This document shows positions 30,325 through 38,740 of a stretch of 42,456 nt of DNA, in pieces. How positions within the stretch are numbered: position 1 is the stretch's first letter; every line of letters begins with the position of its first letter. Below the pieces are notes generated by a model, which worked only from the letters and a program-made list of their open reading frames with translations, was not told the origin of the DNA and searched no databases. The position numbers were made by a program, and so were the translations under genes. This stretch comes from a virus: the IMG/VR virus record IMGVR_UViG_3300048672_001072, positions 1 through 42,456 of that record; one strand, written 5' to 3'.

Positions 30325-33269
30325 TGCCGCTTTCTATTGTAGAATCTAAACCACTCTCGATTGTAAGTTCTGAGCCTACAGATGAGCCCTCATTTGGGGA
30401 CCTTCTTTCCAAAGGTGACGTGTGGGGCGCTGTTAATAAACCTATTACTACAGCCCCAACTGAAGTTGCCAAGTCTACAATGGAACCAGTTATTGATTGG
30501 GGTGAGAAGCATCCTGGAATGCTTGGTAATATTGCTAGGTATGGTGGAACTTTTGGAGAGTCATTAGGAAATGTTGCCAGTGGTCTTACCTCACCTCTCA
30601 ATCTAGCACTAACCCTTGGAACCTTAGGTTCAGGGACTGCAGCTAAAATGGGTGCAGCTGATTTAGCTAAAACTCTAGCTCTCCCGGGTAAGGTTGCTGC
30701 TGGTGGTCAATTGGCTCACGGTGCTTATGATGTTTATTCTGGCAAGGATTGGCAACAGAAAGCTATGGGTGGAGTTGAAGGATTACTTGGTTATCTAGGT
30801 TTAAAAGGTGGATTTGGTGGAAAAACTTCTTCAACTCCTGGAAGTGAATATGTCGTAGAACCAACCCTCCAAACTGGTCCAGGAACGAATGTTCTAACTG
30901 GTGCTGGTGGAAGACAGCCTAAGATTGCTCCGGTTCGAGCACCTAGGCCCGTTGTTCCTCAGGGTAAAATTAGTCCTGCTACACCTTCAGTGCCAACTAC
31001 CAGTAAAGTCCCGGCATTAGAGGATTTACTAAATACTGATCCCAATGCCTATTCACCTTCAACATCAGGAGGTTTTGGAGCGTCACCAGAACCTTATCGT
31101 GCTAGTGCGCGCAAAATTGTTGCTGATGAGGCTAAGGCTGCTCGACAGGCTAATATTCAAACAAGACAAACTCCTCAAGATGCTACTAGAGAGATTATGC
31201 GAGACCAAAAAAATCTCGCTGCTGTGGAGAAATGGTCTGCTGCAAAGGCAGCTGCCCAACAGAAGGCTCAATCTATCGATCAGCTCATGCAGGAGTACCA
31301 AGATCCTGAAGCTGCTGCTGCTGCTGCTGAGGAAGCTAAGCGTTTTGGTCTGGCTAAAACTGGTCAAGCTATAAATGCTAATGCGGAACTTGCTACTCAA
31401 TACACTCCAGACTTAATGGACCAGTTCCAGACAAGTCAAAGTGGTCGGCCTGCTGATTTCAATTGGCCTGAAGCTGGTGGTAGATATACTACAAATGCTG
31501 AGGGTTCTACTGTTCAAGCAACACCAGCACCAACTGTTAGAGATATCCCAGAAAATGTGGCTCCAAGTGAATTGGAGACTCAGCCCCCGGCACCTTCTTC
31601 TATTCCACCTATAACTAGTATTCCTGAGGTAAGTGATGCTGAAGCACAAGCAATTTCTCGTGCAGCTTTAGAGCATTATGGAAATCCAGAAGAAGCTGCT
31701 GCACAAGAAGCCAGAAGTAATTTTAAAGTTGTTCCTCCTTCAACTCCAGCGGAGCCAGCCCCTATAGCTCCTCGTGGTACGGGTGGTCTCTGGGATACTC
31801 AGCCAGAAGTCCAAGCTACTGCCGATCAACTTGGTGAAGCCTATCGTGGTGGGGATAAATTAGCAGGCAGACAACTAGCAGAACTCCGCGACTTCATGTC
31901 AGGCAACAAGATGCGTGAATCATGGAGAGGTGCTGAACCTCCAGCTATGGCTGATCCCCTTCCTTCTCCAGAAGCTCAAGCTCCGCCTGAAAATTGGGCA
32001 CAAGAGGAAACTGGTAAAATTGATGCTGGAGTTTATGATAGATATAAAAAAATTAAAGACAATGAATCAGGTGCTATTAATCCAGCCCTCCTGTCATTTC
32101 TAGGTAGAACAGGTGGAGGAGCCCTAACTGGTGGTCTAATTGGTGCAGGCACTGGCCACCCAATTGCTGGTGCTTTAGCTGGTGCTCTAGGTGGTGCTAT
32201 TGCTCCAGGTATGAAGACAGGATACAATAAACTTGCAGAAGTTCTGCCAAACGCCAGAGAACCTATTCTTAATACCCTAGACAAACTAAACACCATTCAT
32301 AATGCCGCACTTTTAAGCCCAGCCTCGGTGATTAAAAAGGGTGCGGGTGACGTTGGAGGATTAGCAACAGCCGCCGTAATGCATCCTGAAGCTCGTTCAG
32401 CTCTATGGCAAGCTCTAACAACACCAGCTGGTCGTGCTGAGGCTGGACAAGCATTTAAAGAAGCTTTTAATGCTCCACCTACAGAAGAAGCTACAGGACT
32501 AGAAAATTTAGTCCAAAAAGGTCCTATGAGTTGGATTGGTAGATCAATGGCAGGATTAACTGCCGGAACAAAAAATATAATGGAGCAGGGTGGATTATCA
32601 CCTGAACAACAAGCCTATTATACCTTAACGTCTAAGCCTGGGTATAAAGTAACAAAGGATCTTTTAAATGTTGCGCGAGGTACAAAATTAGGGGAACATG
32701 CTCTACCATTTGCACGAATGGGGCTAAATAGACTAGAGCGTGCATCAGAGTTCTCTCCAGTAGGGTTCTTACATGCAGCAATGGCTAAAGATCCTGAAGC
32801 AGTTAAAGAAGCTCTTAAACGTGCTGCATTGGGTTCAGCTGTTATGGGCGGTGTCTATGTAGCAACTCCTGAAGATTTCGTCAAGGAGCATCCTGCCCTC
32901 ACAAGTTTAATTGCAGCTTTTGGCGGTCCTATGGGCATTCCGGCTGCGGCTTCAATGGCAGCCAAGACCCTCTCTAAATCTCCATTAAGTCAGATTGCAA
33001 AAACTGTTACTAGAGATATTCCTGGACTTAGAACAATTGAGGATATTGGTGTTTCTCCAGAGGCACTTACTAGAAATTATTTAAGTGGTTATACTAACTT
33101 TCTTCGCCCAATTGCAACAACCCTCCAACCTGAGGAGCCAGTAGTTTCAGGAGAAGGCTCATCAGTCTTCGACAAAGCTCTATCAAACATTCCAGGTGTT
33201 AGAGAACAGCTACCTAAAAAACCATTAACCACTGCAAGACCTAGACCACGACTTAGAATCGTAGATTAA
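30324..33269 (+). CDS. Large putative ejection (internal virion) protein
   Basis: A 981-residue protein, the largest of the window. It is Ala/Gly/Pro-rich with long helices. Several glycine-rich hydrophobic segments could cross a membrane: GSGTAAKMGAADLAKTLALP, GALTGGLIGAGTGHPIAGAL (about residues 595-615) and SAVMGGVYVATPEDF. Middle residues 255-340 are Lys/Ala/Gln helices. Podovirus ejection proteins have this build: they leave the particle with the DNA and form a channel through the envelope. I see no transglycosylase or protease motif. The annotation is inference from size, composition and position just before the lysis genes. Confidence 0.62.
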   Translation: MPLSIVESKPLSIVSSEPTDEPSFGDLLSKGDVWGAVNKPITTAPTEVAKSTMEPVIDWGEKHPGMLGNIARYGGTFGESLGNVASGLTSPLNLALTLGTLGSGTAAKMGAADLAKTLALPGKVAAGGQLAHGAYDVYSGKDWQQKAMGGVEGLLGYLGLKGGFGGKTSSTPGSEYVVEPTLQTGPGTNVLTGAGGRQPKIAPVRAPRPVVPQGKISPATPSVPTTSKVPALEDLLNTDPNAYSPSTSGGFGASPEPYRASARKIVADEAKAARQANIQTRQTPQDATREIMRDQKNLAAVEKWSAAKAAAQQKAQSIDQLMQEYQDPEAAAAAAEEAKRFGLAKTGQAINANAELATQYTPDLMDQFQTSQSGRPADFNWPEAGGRYTTNAEGSTVQATPAPTVRDIPENVAPSELETQPPAPSSIPPITSIPEVSDAEAQAISRAALEHYGNPEEAAAQEARSNFKVVPPSTPAEPAPIAPRGTGGLWDTQPEVQATADQLGEAYRGGDKLAGRQLAELRDFMSGNKMRESWRGAEPPAMADPLPSPEAQAPPENWAQEETGKIDAGVYDRYKKIKDNESGAINPALLSFLGRTGGGALTGGLIGAGTGHPIAGALAGALGGAIAPGMKTGYNKLAEVLPNAREPILNTLDKLNTIHNAALLSPASVIKKGAGDVGGLATAAVMHPEARSALWQALTTPAGRAEAGQAFKEAFNAPPTEEATGLENLVQKGPMSWIGRSMAGLTAGTKNIMEQGGLSPEQQAYYTLTSKPGYKVTKDLLNVARGTKLGEHALPFARMGLNRLERASEFSPVGFLHAAMAKDPEAVKEALKRAALGSAVMGGVYVATPEDFVKEHPALTSLIAAFGGPMGIPAAASMAAKTLSKSPLSQIAKTVTRDIPGLRTIEDIGVSPEALTRNYLSGYTNFLRPIATTLQPEEPVVSGEGSSVFDKALSNIPGVREQLPKKPLTTARPRPRLRIVD

Positions 33270-33280
33270 TTGGAGATTAA

Positions 33281-33496
33281 ATGTTGACCGTCATTTTATC
33301 ATTTTTTGGTACTAGTATTGTTGGAGCACTGGGTTGGGCCTTTCATATCAACTCAAAAGTAGATGTCCAAAAAGCTCTTCAGGAACAGAAACATACTGAC
33401 CTTAAGGAACTTATCAATATTAGATTCGATTCCTCTGATAAGCGTTTGGAGAGAATTGAAAAGTCCCTTAATGGGAGGCTAAAGGATCATGTCTAA
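33281..33496 (+). CDS. Holin-like membrane protein
   Basis: A 71-residue protein: one N-terminal transmembrane helix (MLTVILSFFGTSIVGALGWA), then a charged coiled coil (DVQKALQEQKHTDLKELINI) and a basic end (GRLKDHV). Its end overlaps the start of the lysozyme gene by eight bases. Single-helix holins and pinholins with a charged tail are known beside endolysins, and an inner-membrane spanin component is the alternative. Position is the main evidence. Confidence 0.6.
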   Translation: MLTVILSFFGTSIVGALGWAFHINSKVDVQKALQEQKHTDLKELINIRFDSSDKRLERIEKSLNGRLKDHV

Positions 33497-33977
33497 AACT
33501 GACGATATCATTACTGATATTGAAAAGGCTGAAGGGAATGGTACTGTCACTAATAATCCTAATGATAAAGGTGGCAGGACTCAGTATGGTATCAGTGAAC
33601 AGTCTAATCCTCAGGCTTGGGTTGATGGTAAAGTAACTGAGGCTGAGGCTAGGGAGATTTACTATAATAAATATGTAAAGTTTCCAAAGTTTGACCAAAT
33701 CACCAACTTCAATCTGCAAGCACAACTAATTGATTTTGGTGTGACAAGTGGAAGTTTTGTAGCTATTCAGAAATTACAAAATATTCTAATGGTTCCAGTA
33801 GATGGAATCCTTGGTCCAACTACATTCACAGTTCTAGCTGCTACTGACCAAATTAAAATTAATAATGAATTAGTTAAAGCTAGAATTAGAATGATTTGTC
33901 AAATTGTTAAAAAGAACCCTTCCCAGCTGGAATTTCTTCTCGGCTGGTGTGATAGGGCATTAAGTTTCCTGAGGTAG
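33489..33977 (+). CDS. Endolysin, GH108-type lysozyme with peptidoglycan-binding domain
   Basis: A 162-residue protein. Residues 9-40 contain IEKAEGN then NNPNDKGGRTQYGIS, the signature of the GH108 (ZliS-type) N-acetylmuramidase family, in which the Glu of the EGN/EGG segment is catalytic. Residues 80-160 contain IDFGVTSGSFVAIQKLQNIL and VDGILGPTTF, a peptidoglycan-binding segment typical of the family's C-terminal domain. It has no signal peptide, so it must wait for the holin encoded just before it. It breaks glycan strands of the host wall at the end of infection. Confidence 0.87.
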   Translation: MSKTDDIITDIEKAEGNGTVTNNPNDKGGRTQYGISEQSNPQAWVDGKVTEAEAREIYYNKYVKFPKFDQITNFNLQAQLIDFGVTSGSFVAIQKLQNILMVPVDGILGPTTFTVLAATDQIKINNELVKARIRMICQIVKKNPSQLEFLLGWCDRALSFLR

Positions 33978-33983
33978 TTGAAA

Positions 33984-34520
33984 ATGCCAATAATTGCAGA
34001 CCCCACACCTTCTTGGTTAAAGTCTGAAAATGCCAGTGTTATGGATTCCCCCCTTATCCGTGGATTGAGGGCAGCAGGACACCTAATTGGGGCAGATGAC
34101 CCAAATCAGGTAATGGGGGTGGGGGGCACAGGCATTGCTGTCTCTCCAGAAGCCGAAGGAGTTCTAGGATGGCTAGGGTCCAAGCTTTTTGGAAAAGCCG
34201 CTCCTACGCCCGTTGGGGCTGCCCAGAGTGCCTTTAAACCATCGGTTACTCAACTAGGTAAATTGGCTGTTCCTTCAATTACTAGGACTACTCCGATAGC
34301 AGCCGAAACTCTTGGTGAAATGTCCCCCGATTTCACTGCAGTAGGTGGCGAAGGTATCTATAATGCTGCAAGGAGTGGACTTAGATCAACTATTCCAGAT
34401 CCCTCTGAAGCAGCCTACGCGAGGTTCCTCTCTCAAGGAGGCAGATCGGCACCTCCTGGAGCTAATAGTGGCACAGCATTACTAGATGCCATAAGAAACC
34501 TAAAACAGGGTGGTCGATAA
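33984..34520 (+). CDS. Hypothetical protein
   Basis: A 178-residue protein: MPIIADPTPSWLKSENASVM, then RGLRAAGHLIGADDPNQVMG and a Gly/Ala/Ser/Pro-rich remainder. I chose ATG 33984 over TTG 33978 because GAGG sits nine bases before the ATG. The glycine-rich segments (GVGGTGIAVSPEAEGVLGWL) resemble the ejection protein's composition, so it may be a small virion or internal protein encoded after the lysis genes. No family is recognised. Confidence 0.58.
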   Translation: MPIIADPTPSWLKSENASVMDSPLIRGLRAAGHLIGADDPNQVMGVGGTGIAVSPEAEGVLGWLGSKLFGKAAPTPVGAAQSAFKPSVTQLGKLAVPSITRTTPIAAETLGEMSPDFTAVGGEGIYNAARSGLRSTIPDPSEAAYARFLSQGGRSAPPGANSGTALLDAIRNLKQGGR

Positions 34521-34654
34521 TGGCAGCTAAATCTACACCTAAACCAACCAAGTCAAAGAAGTCCGACGATCCTATCAAGGGTCTGAAGAATGCGCTCAAG
34601 GCTGCTGAGGTAGCTAAATTAGCTCAGGAAGTCTCAATGCTTGGTGGTGGATAA
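34520..34654 (+). CDS. 44-residue basic peptide
   Basis: The frame MAAKSTPKPTKSKKSDDPIK continues GLKNALKAAEVAKLAQEVSM and ends LGGG. It has a Lys/Pro N-terminal part and one amphipathic helix. The start and stop overlap both neighbours at TAATG, supporting coupled translation. Function unknown. Confidence 0.6.
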   Translation: MAAKSTPKPTKSKKSDDPIKGLKNALKAAEVAKLAQEVSMLGGG

Positions 34655-34860
34655 TGGCTAAACCTTTAGATGGTCTAAAATCAATCAAGCTCCATGAGAA
34701 GGTATCTAAGGTATCTTCTGGCTTCATGACTGAAGACCAGGGACCATTTGAGTGTGGCCGATGTGATTGGTACCACACAAACCATAGCTGTGAATTGGTA
34801 GATGGAACCATCAATCCTAAAGATTGCTGTAACCTCTTTAAATTAAAGGACTTAACATAA
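34654..34860 (+). CDS. Cysteine-cluster protein (HiPIP-like pattern)
   Basis: A 68-residue protein. After a basic N-terminus it reads GPFECGRCDWYHTNHSCELV and DGTINPKDCCNLF. Four or five cysteines with CGxC, a middle SC and PKDCC resemble small phage proteins that share the high-potential iron-sulphur-like cysteine pattern (CGxCxxF...C...CCxxF). Whether it binds iron-sulphur or zinc cannot be told. It is coupled to both neighbours through TAATG overlaps. Confidence 0.6.
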   Translation: MAKPLDGLKSIKLHEKVSKVSSGFMTEDQGPFECGRCDWYHTNHSCELVDGTINPKDCCNLFKLKDLT

Positions 34861-35465
34861 TGCTCATCTTCGTCAGACATGGCAAGACTGACGCCAACAA
34901 TCCAGAGCATGAAACCCTTCGTGGATGGCTACCCATTCCACTAACTTTAGAGGGGATGAAGGAATCTATTGAGGTTGGGGAAGAACTTGAAGATGTTGAG
35001 AACGTAGAGTCTTTAAAATGCGGCACCCTCGTTCGAGTTGTTCAGTCTGCTACAGAAATCGCCAATGTTCTTTCAATGGAATTAGAACCAATGGAAGAAC
35101 TTAATGATTGGAATACTGGGGATTTTGCAGGTCAAGCAGTTAAAAAAACTTTAAATGACCTTCATGATCATATCAAGTATCCTCTTAAAAAGGTTCCAGG
35201 TGGTGAGACATTCCAATTCTTTCTTGATAGAATCATTCCAGTTCTCACTGAATGTGTTGAGAATGATAAAGTTGATATCGTCGTAAGTAGTGGTAGAATA
35301 AGCACCTTACTCAAGGCTCTATCAAAGTCAAAAGGGAAGGAACCTGATACTTCTATTCTTCTAGGTAAGCCTCCTATTGATCCATCAGGGGTGTTAATTA
35401 TGGACTCAAATTGGCGAATTACCTTCATGACCAAGAAGAGTGAACAATCTAAGGGTCTAAGCTAA
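34860..35465 (+). CDS. Histidine-phosphatase-fold protein with a missing second histidine
   Basis: A 201-residue protein of the phosphoglycerate-mutase-like superfamily. The first motif, VRHGKT, keeps the nucleophile H7. The arginine motif appears as LVRVVQSATEIA (expected LxRAxQTAxxIA), and the acidic stretch EELNDWNTGDFAG follows. The second histidine normally in VSHG is replaced by Ser: VVSSGRI, residues 141-147 (Ser144). So the enzyme may be weak, altered or only a binding protein. Viruses often carry such proteins without known substrate. It is in the accessory run after lysis and overlaps its neighbours by one base. Confidence 0.72.
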   Translation: MLIFVRHGKTDANNPEHETLRGWLPIPLTLEGMKESIEVGEELEDVENVESLKCGTLVRVVQSATEIANVLSMELEPMEELNDWNTGDFAGQAVKKTLNDLHDHIKYPLKKVPGGETFQFFLDRIIPVLTECVENDKVDIVVSSGRISTLLKALSKSKGKEPDTSILLGKPPIDPSGVLIMDSNWRITFMTKKSEQSKGLS

Positions 35466-35683
35466 TGGCAATGTACCCTCCTCAGAAGGTTCAACCCACC
35501 CCCCTCAATCAGCAACTCCCCTCCCAAGCTCTAGCCGAGCTTATGAAAGTTGGGGCCAAACCCCCAGTCCCCTCCGAACACCGCCTTACTGAACTCAAAG
35601 ATCCTAAGACCTCCATGACCCCCCTTCAAGGTTTGAAATCCTTTGCCATGCCAAATAGGCCCTATAAACATCTTGAAGGATAA
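35465..35683 (+). CDS. Hypothetical proline-rich protein
   Basis: A 72-residue protein, MAMYPPQKVQPTPLNQQLPS, then LAELMKVGAKPPVPSEHRLT. One short helix lies between proline-rich ends, so it is mostly disordered. Its start overlaps the preceding stop. A new promoter follows directly after it. No function is recognised. Confidence 0.55.
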   Translation: MAMYPPQKVQPTPLNQQLPSQALAELMKVGAKPPVPSEHRLTELKDPKTSMTPLQGLKSFAMPNRPYKHLEG

Positions 35684-35686
35684 GGC

Positions 35687-35715
35687 TTGACTTTTGGGAG
35701 AAGATGTGGTATGAT
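35687..35715 (+). promoter_or_regulatory. Sigma-70 promoter before the phosphoesterase gene
   Basis: TTGACT at 35687-35692, a 17-base spacer and TATGAT at 35710-35715. It would start a transcript about 35 bases before the metallophosphoesterase gene, giving the last four rightward genes their own control. Confidence 0.65.
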
Positions 35716-35756
35716 TATCCTTCGCAACTCAATATAAACAGGAGCATAGAAATCTA

Positions 35757-36527
35757 ATGGAGCGTTTTATCGCTACGTTTGACTTACACTTTGGGTCAGA
35801 AAGACGCGGTGGGCATAAGGTAAATCTTCATGATGCAAAGGCTTGGGAGGCCGTCATGAAATTTGCCCAAGACTTTAAACCTAACAAATGGATTCATGGT
35901 GGAGATATGCTTGATTGTGGAGCAGTCTCGCACCATAATCATGGTAAGCCAGGGAGAACAGAAGGTTTACGACTACTAGCAGATGCCACTGAGGGACATG
36001 AATTTTTTATTAAACCAGTTGAGGAGCTGGTCAAGGGAGCGGGGAACTTAATCTACATCGTAGGCAACCATGAGGACTGGCTGACCGACCTAGTTGATGA
36101 TATGCCTTCCCTAGAAGGTATCGTCAACGTAGAAACCATTCTAAAACTAAAGAAGTGGAAGGTCATTCCTCAGGGCGGTCAGTACGACTATGGTAAGCTT
36201 CGATTCGTTCATGGGGACACCATAAAGGGTGGAGAAAATGTGGCTAAAGCTGCTGTTATTAACCATGAACGTAATATTCGATTTGGCCATCATCATACTT
36301 TTCAAACGTTTACTAAAACCTCTCCCTCCGACGACAAACTTGGAAAAACCGGAATAGCTGTCCCATGTCTATGTGGTAAGAATCCCCGCTATAACGAGGG
36401 CAAGCCTAACAGGTGGATGCAGGGTTTCTTATATGGCTATATGCGGGAGGGTGGTTATTTTAACGATTATGTAGTTACAATTATCGATGGTAAGTTCGTT
36501 GTCAATGGTATCGAGTATAAGGGATAA
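35757..36527 (+). CDS. Metallophosphoesterase
   Basis: A 256-residue enzyme with all five calcineurin-like metal motifs: DLHFG (D9, H11), GGDMLD (near 50), GNHED (near 105), a mid FVHGD, and FGHHH (near 180). Two metal ions bound by these residues hydrolyse phosphoester bonds. The substrate is unknown; nucleic-acid ends or cyclic nucleotides are possible. CAGGAG lies 12 bases before the ATG and a sigma-70 promoter stands upstream. Confidence 0.88.
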   Translation: MERFIATFDLHFGSERRGGHKVNLHDAKAWEAVMKFAQDFKPNKWIHGGDMLDCGAVSHHNHGKPGRTEGLRLLADATEGHEFFIKPVEELVKGAGNLIYIVGNHEDWLTDLVDDMPSLEGIVNVETILKLKKWKVIPQGGQYDYGKLRFVHGDTIKGGENVAKAAVINHERNIRFGHHHTFQTFTKTSPSDDKLGKTGIAVPCLCGKNPRYNEGKPNRWMQGFLYGYMREGGYFNDYVVTIIDGKFVVNGIEYKG

Positions 36528-36532
36528 ATCAA

Positions 36533-37171
36533 ATGAAACCGGTTCTGGCCTTCCTAATAGGTGTCAGTCTCCTCTTCTTAGGTATGACTGCCTATTCAAA
36601 ACCTCCCGCCTATTTAGACGCGGTTAAGCCTCTTGTTTGGCAGGACGAGAATGATCATCAAACCTATCCTCATTGTACAACCTTTAATATCAATTCTGAG
36701 AAACATTACTGGTTAACTGCTGCTCATTGTATTGATGATTATAGTCTTGATATTGCTATGATTGAAAATCATATCACTAAGGTTGTCAAAATCGATCAGG
36801 ATAAAGATTTAGCAATTTTATTCTCTAACGTTCAATCACCTGATTTACAATTATCTTCTTATAGCCCAAAGTGGGGCCAGGAAATTCATTCTGTTGGTTT
36901 TATGAATGGTGATTCCTTTCAAACGGTTTTCTGGGGTAAAATAGCCAATCCTCTAGCTAATCCAGGTGGGTGGAGACCTTATGTAATTGTTGGGATGACG
37001 GGTGGTGGTGGATCGAGTGGAGGGCCATTTCTAACAACCGATGATAAAGTTATCAGTGTGATGGAAGCTGGATTTGGTGGGGGATTTGGAACTACTATTC
37101 ATGAGATTAGTGGTGGTGTTCCTTATGATGTAGTACGTGATTTTACAAGTGGTTTCTGGCGAGGACAATAA
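36533..37171 (+). CDS. Second secreted trypsin-like serine protease
   Basis: A 212-residue protein. Residues 1-22 are a signal peptide (MKPVLAFLIGVSLLFLGMTA). The triad reads H65 in LTAAHC, D92 in KDLAIL and S162 in GGSSGGPF. It lacks a PDZ domain and is shorter than DegP-type enzymes, so it is a bare protease domain acting outside the cytoplasm. It shares fold but little sequence with the protease encoded at 20304, so it may be an independent gain or an old duplicate. It is five bases after the phosphoesterase gene, under the same promoter. Confidence 0.86.
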   Translation: MKPVLAFLIGVSLLFLGMTAYSKPPAYLDAVKPLVWQDENDHQTYPHCTTFNINSEKHYWLTAAHCIDDYSLDIAMIENHITKVVKIDQDKDLAILFSNVQSPDLQLSSYSPKWGQEIHSVGFMNGDSFQTVFWGKIANPLANPGGWRPYVIVGMTGGGGSSGGPFLTTDDKVISVMEAGFGGGFGTTIHEISGGVPYDVVRDFTSGFWRGQ

Positions 37172-37668
37172 TGATTGGGGAACTCGTTAAAGATTTATCA
37201 AACCGCACGCACGGAAAAGCTTCTACATACGGACTAGGTTGTCGTTGTTTATTATGTAAGGAAGCCAAATCAATAGCTGCTAGGCAACATTATCTGCGTT
37301 ATAGCGAAAAGATAAAGGCTTATGAACGTGAATATAATCTAAAAAATAAAGAAAAAATTAGTATTAAAAATAAACGAGATCGAGCAGCTAATCCAAACTT
37401 AAGTAGAATAAGGCACTTAAAAACTAACTATAATCTGACACTGGATGAATATATTAAATTATTAGCTGTCCAAGATGGTGTATGTTTTTTGTGTAAAAAG
37501 TCTTGCCCAACCTATAAATGGTTAGCAGTTGATCATAATCACAAGACAAACAAAATTCGTAAACTCTTATGTATAAAATGTAATGTTGGTGTAAGCAGCT
37601 TAGAGTGGTTTAGAGAAATAAGTATTTTAGATTCTGCTTTAACCTATATAGATACTGAGGGATTATAA
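37171..37668 (+). CDS. Recombination endonuclease VII-like nuclease, second copy
   Basis: A 165-residue protein. C105/C108 (CFLC), DHNH (121-124) and LLCIKCN (C134, C137) match the endonuclease VII signature. The N-terminus, GLGCRCLLCKEAKSIAARQH, adds a CxCxxC metal motif and a Lys-rich helical linker. It differs clearly from the copy at 7499, so it is not a recent duplicate. Start and stop overlap neighbouring genes at TAATG. A homing or branched-DNA resolving role is likely. Confidence 0.85.
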   Translation: MIGELVKDLSNRTHGKASTYGLGCRCLLCKEAKSIAARQHYLRYSEKIKAYEREYNLKNKEKISIKNKRDRAANPNLSRIRHLKTNYNLTLDEYIKLLAVQDGVCFLCKKSCPTYKWLAVDHNHKTNKIRKLLCIKCNVGVSSLEWFREISILDSALTYIDTEGL

Positions 37669-37973
37669 TGGCTATTCCTGAATTATTTTCTCTTGTTAGA
37701 GTTGTTTGGAATGATGCTCATGGATCTTCGGCAAATGTCACATATGATATAGATGAGATACCCCACCTGCCTGTGGAGTGTATTAGTTACGGGCTACTTC
37801 TAAAATATGATAGTATTGGCGTCTCAATTGCAAGTGAAAAATGTGATGATTCTACCTATAGAGGGTACTCATTCGTGCCCGCTGGAATGTTAGTCAGGGT
37901 TGAACCTGTGAAGAAACCTAGGAAGAAACGTGAACCTAAAGTTGCTATTAAAGTAGAGGCCACCCAAACTTAA
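37668..37973 (+). CDS. Hypothetical protein, last rightward gene
   Basis: A 101-residue protein: LFSLVRVVWNDAHGSSANVT, then YDIDEIPHLPVECISYGLLL and a beta-rich part RGYSFVPAGMLVRVEP, ending in a Lys-rich tail (KKPRKKREPKVAIKVEATQT). Similar small phage proteins exist, but no function is known to me. Its stop codon lies in the loop of the terminator hairpin. Confidence 0.68.
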   Translation: MAIPELFSLVRVVWNDAHGSSANVTYDIDEIPHLPVECISYGLLLKYDSIGVSIASEKCDDSTYRGYSFVPAGMLVRVEPVKKPRKKREPKVAIKVEATQT

Positions 37974-37986
37974 AGGTGGCCTTTTT
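37958..37986 (+). terminator. Strong intrinsic terminator of the rightward block
   Basis: GGCCACC (37958-37964) and GGTGGCC (37975-37981) form a perfect 7-bp GC-rich stem with a 10-base loop, followed by TTTTT. It ends the rightward genes where they meet the leftward block. Confidence 0.9.
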
Positions 37987-37989
37987 CAT

Positions 37990-38622
37990 TTATAATCTCT
38001 TCGAGCCTTTTAAATGCTCATGTAAATAGCCCATCACATTGAACATCAATGCACAAAGAGCATCTTCAAGTCTATCTCCATATAAATCTCCATGTTGTTT
38101 ATCAGGACCTCTATGGAGACGCCACCATTCCATGAAGTGACGCCAACCTGATTTCATATATGCTGACTGAGGAATGCCTTTCTGCCAGTTATCTGAATCC
38201 CTAAGCTTACCATCCTTTTGAAGACGATTCTTGTGCATGAACTGCCCGTAACGTTCTAGTACTAATGGTGATAGGAATCCCTCATAATCATACTTATTGG
38301 TGTCTACATCTCTTGTGGCACCAGTTTCAAATTGTCTAATTGATGGAGGGTAGGCATCTCTAGAAATCCCTCTATAACCATCCTTAGGTGGTGATGTAGT
38401 ATTAGCATGAAGATCACCTTCCATAATACCATATAGTTGATCAGTAATGGTATCTATTGCTATATTTCGTTGTGTGTCCATATACTTATCAGCTTGGTGC
38501 TGTCTACAAACCCATCCCGCCCCCTCATCACACCCACACGGCAGTGCCGATTTAGCATTAGCTGAGGCTGCTCCCCCATCACAACATGAGGGATTGAAAG
38601 GTTCCTTCAAATTAGCAGACAT
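37990..38622 (-). CDS. dATP/dGTP diphosphohydrolase-like protein (DUF5664 type)
   Basis: A 210-residue protein. Residues 95-185 contain FETGATRDVDTNKYDYEGFL, then LERYGQFMHKNRLQK, a DSDNWQKGIPQSAYM segment, SGWRHFMEWWRLHRG and a final EDALCALMFNVMGYLHE. This is the conserved pattern of the dGTP_diPhyd_N family (formerly DUF5664), all-helical nucleotide hydrolases of phages related in role to MazG. They act on dATP/dGTP and shape the nucleotide pool for phage replication. The N-terminal 50 residues hold Cys-rich segments (CCDGG, CGCDEGAGWVC) that may bind metal. AAAGGTGA is the ribosome-binding site. Confidence 0.78.
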   Translation of the reverse strand: MSANLKEPFNPSCCDGGAASANAKSALPCGCDEGAGWVCRQHQADKYMDTQRNIAIDTITDQLYGIMEGDLHANTTSPPKDGYRGISRDAYPPSIRQFETGATRDVDTNKYDYEGFLSPLVLERYGQFMHKNRLQKDGKLRDSDNWQKGIPQSAYMKSGWRHFMEWWRLHRGPDKQHGDLYGDRLEDALCALMFNVMGYLHEHLKGSKRL

Positions 38623-38740
38623 TTCTAATCACCTTTAGATAACATTTTGTACATGTGAAGTTGCTCTTAAATAATGCCCAATTATAAAAACCATTACACT
38701 TTTTACCGCATAACCAACATAAAATATCATTGCCCATCAT
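38612..38740 (-). CDS. 42-residue zinc-finger micro-protein
   Basis: The frame MMGNDILCWLCGKKCNGFYN continues WALFKSNFTCTKCYLKVIRN and ends VC. C8/C11 and C30/C33 make two CxxC pairs of a zinc ribbon, with a further C15. GGAGG lies ten bases before ATG 38740, and the gene overlaps both neighbours by a few bases, so it is translated in the leftward run. Role unknown; found by reading the gap. Confidence 0.7.
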   Translation of the reverse strand: MMGNDILCWLCGKKCNGFYNWALFKSNFTCTKCYLKVIRNVC

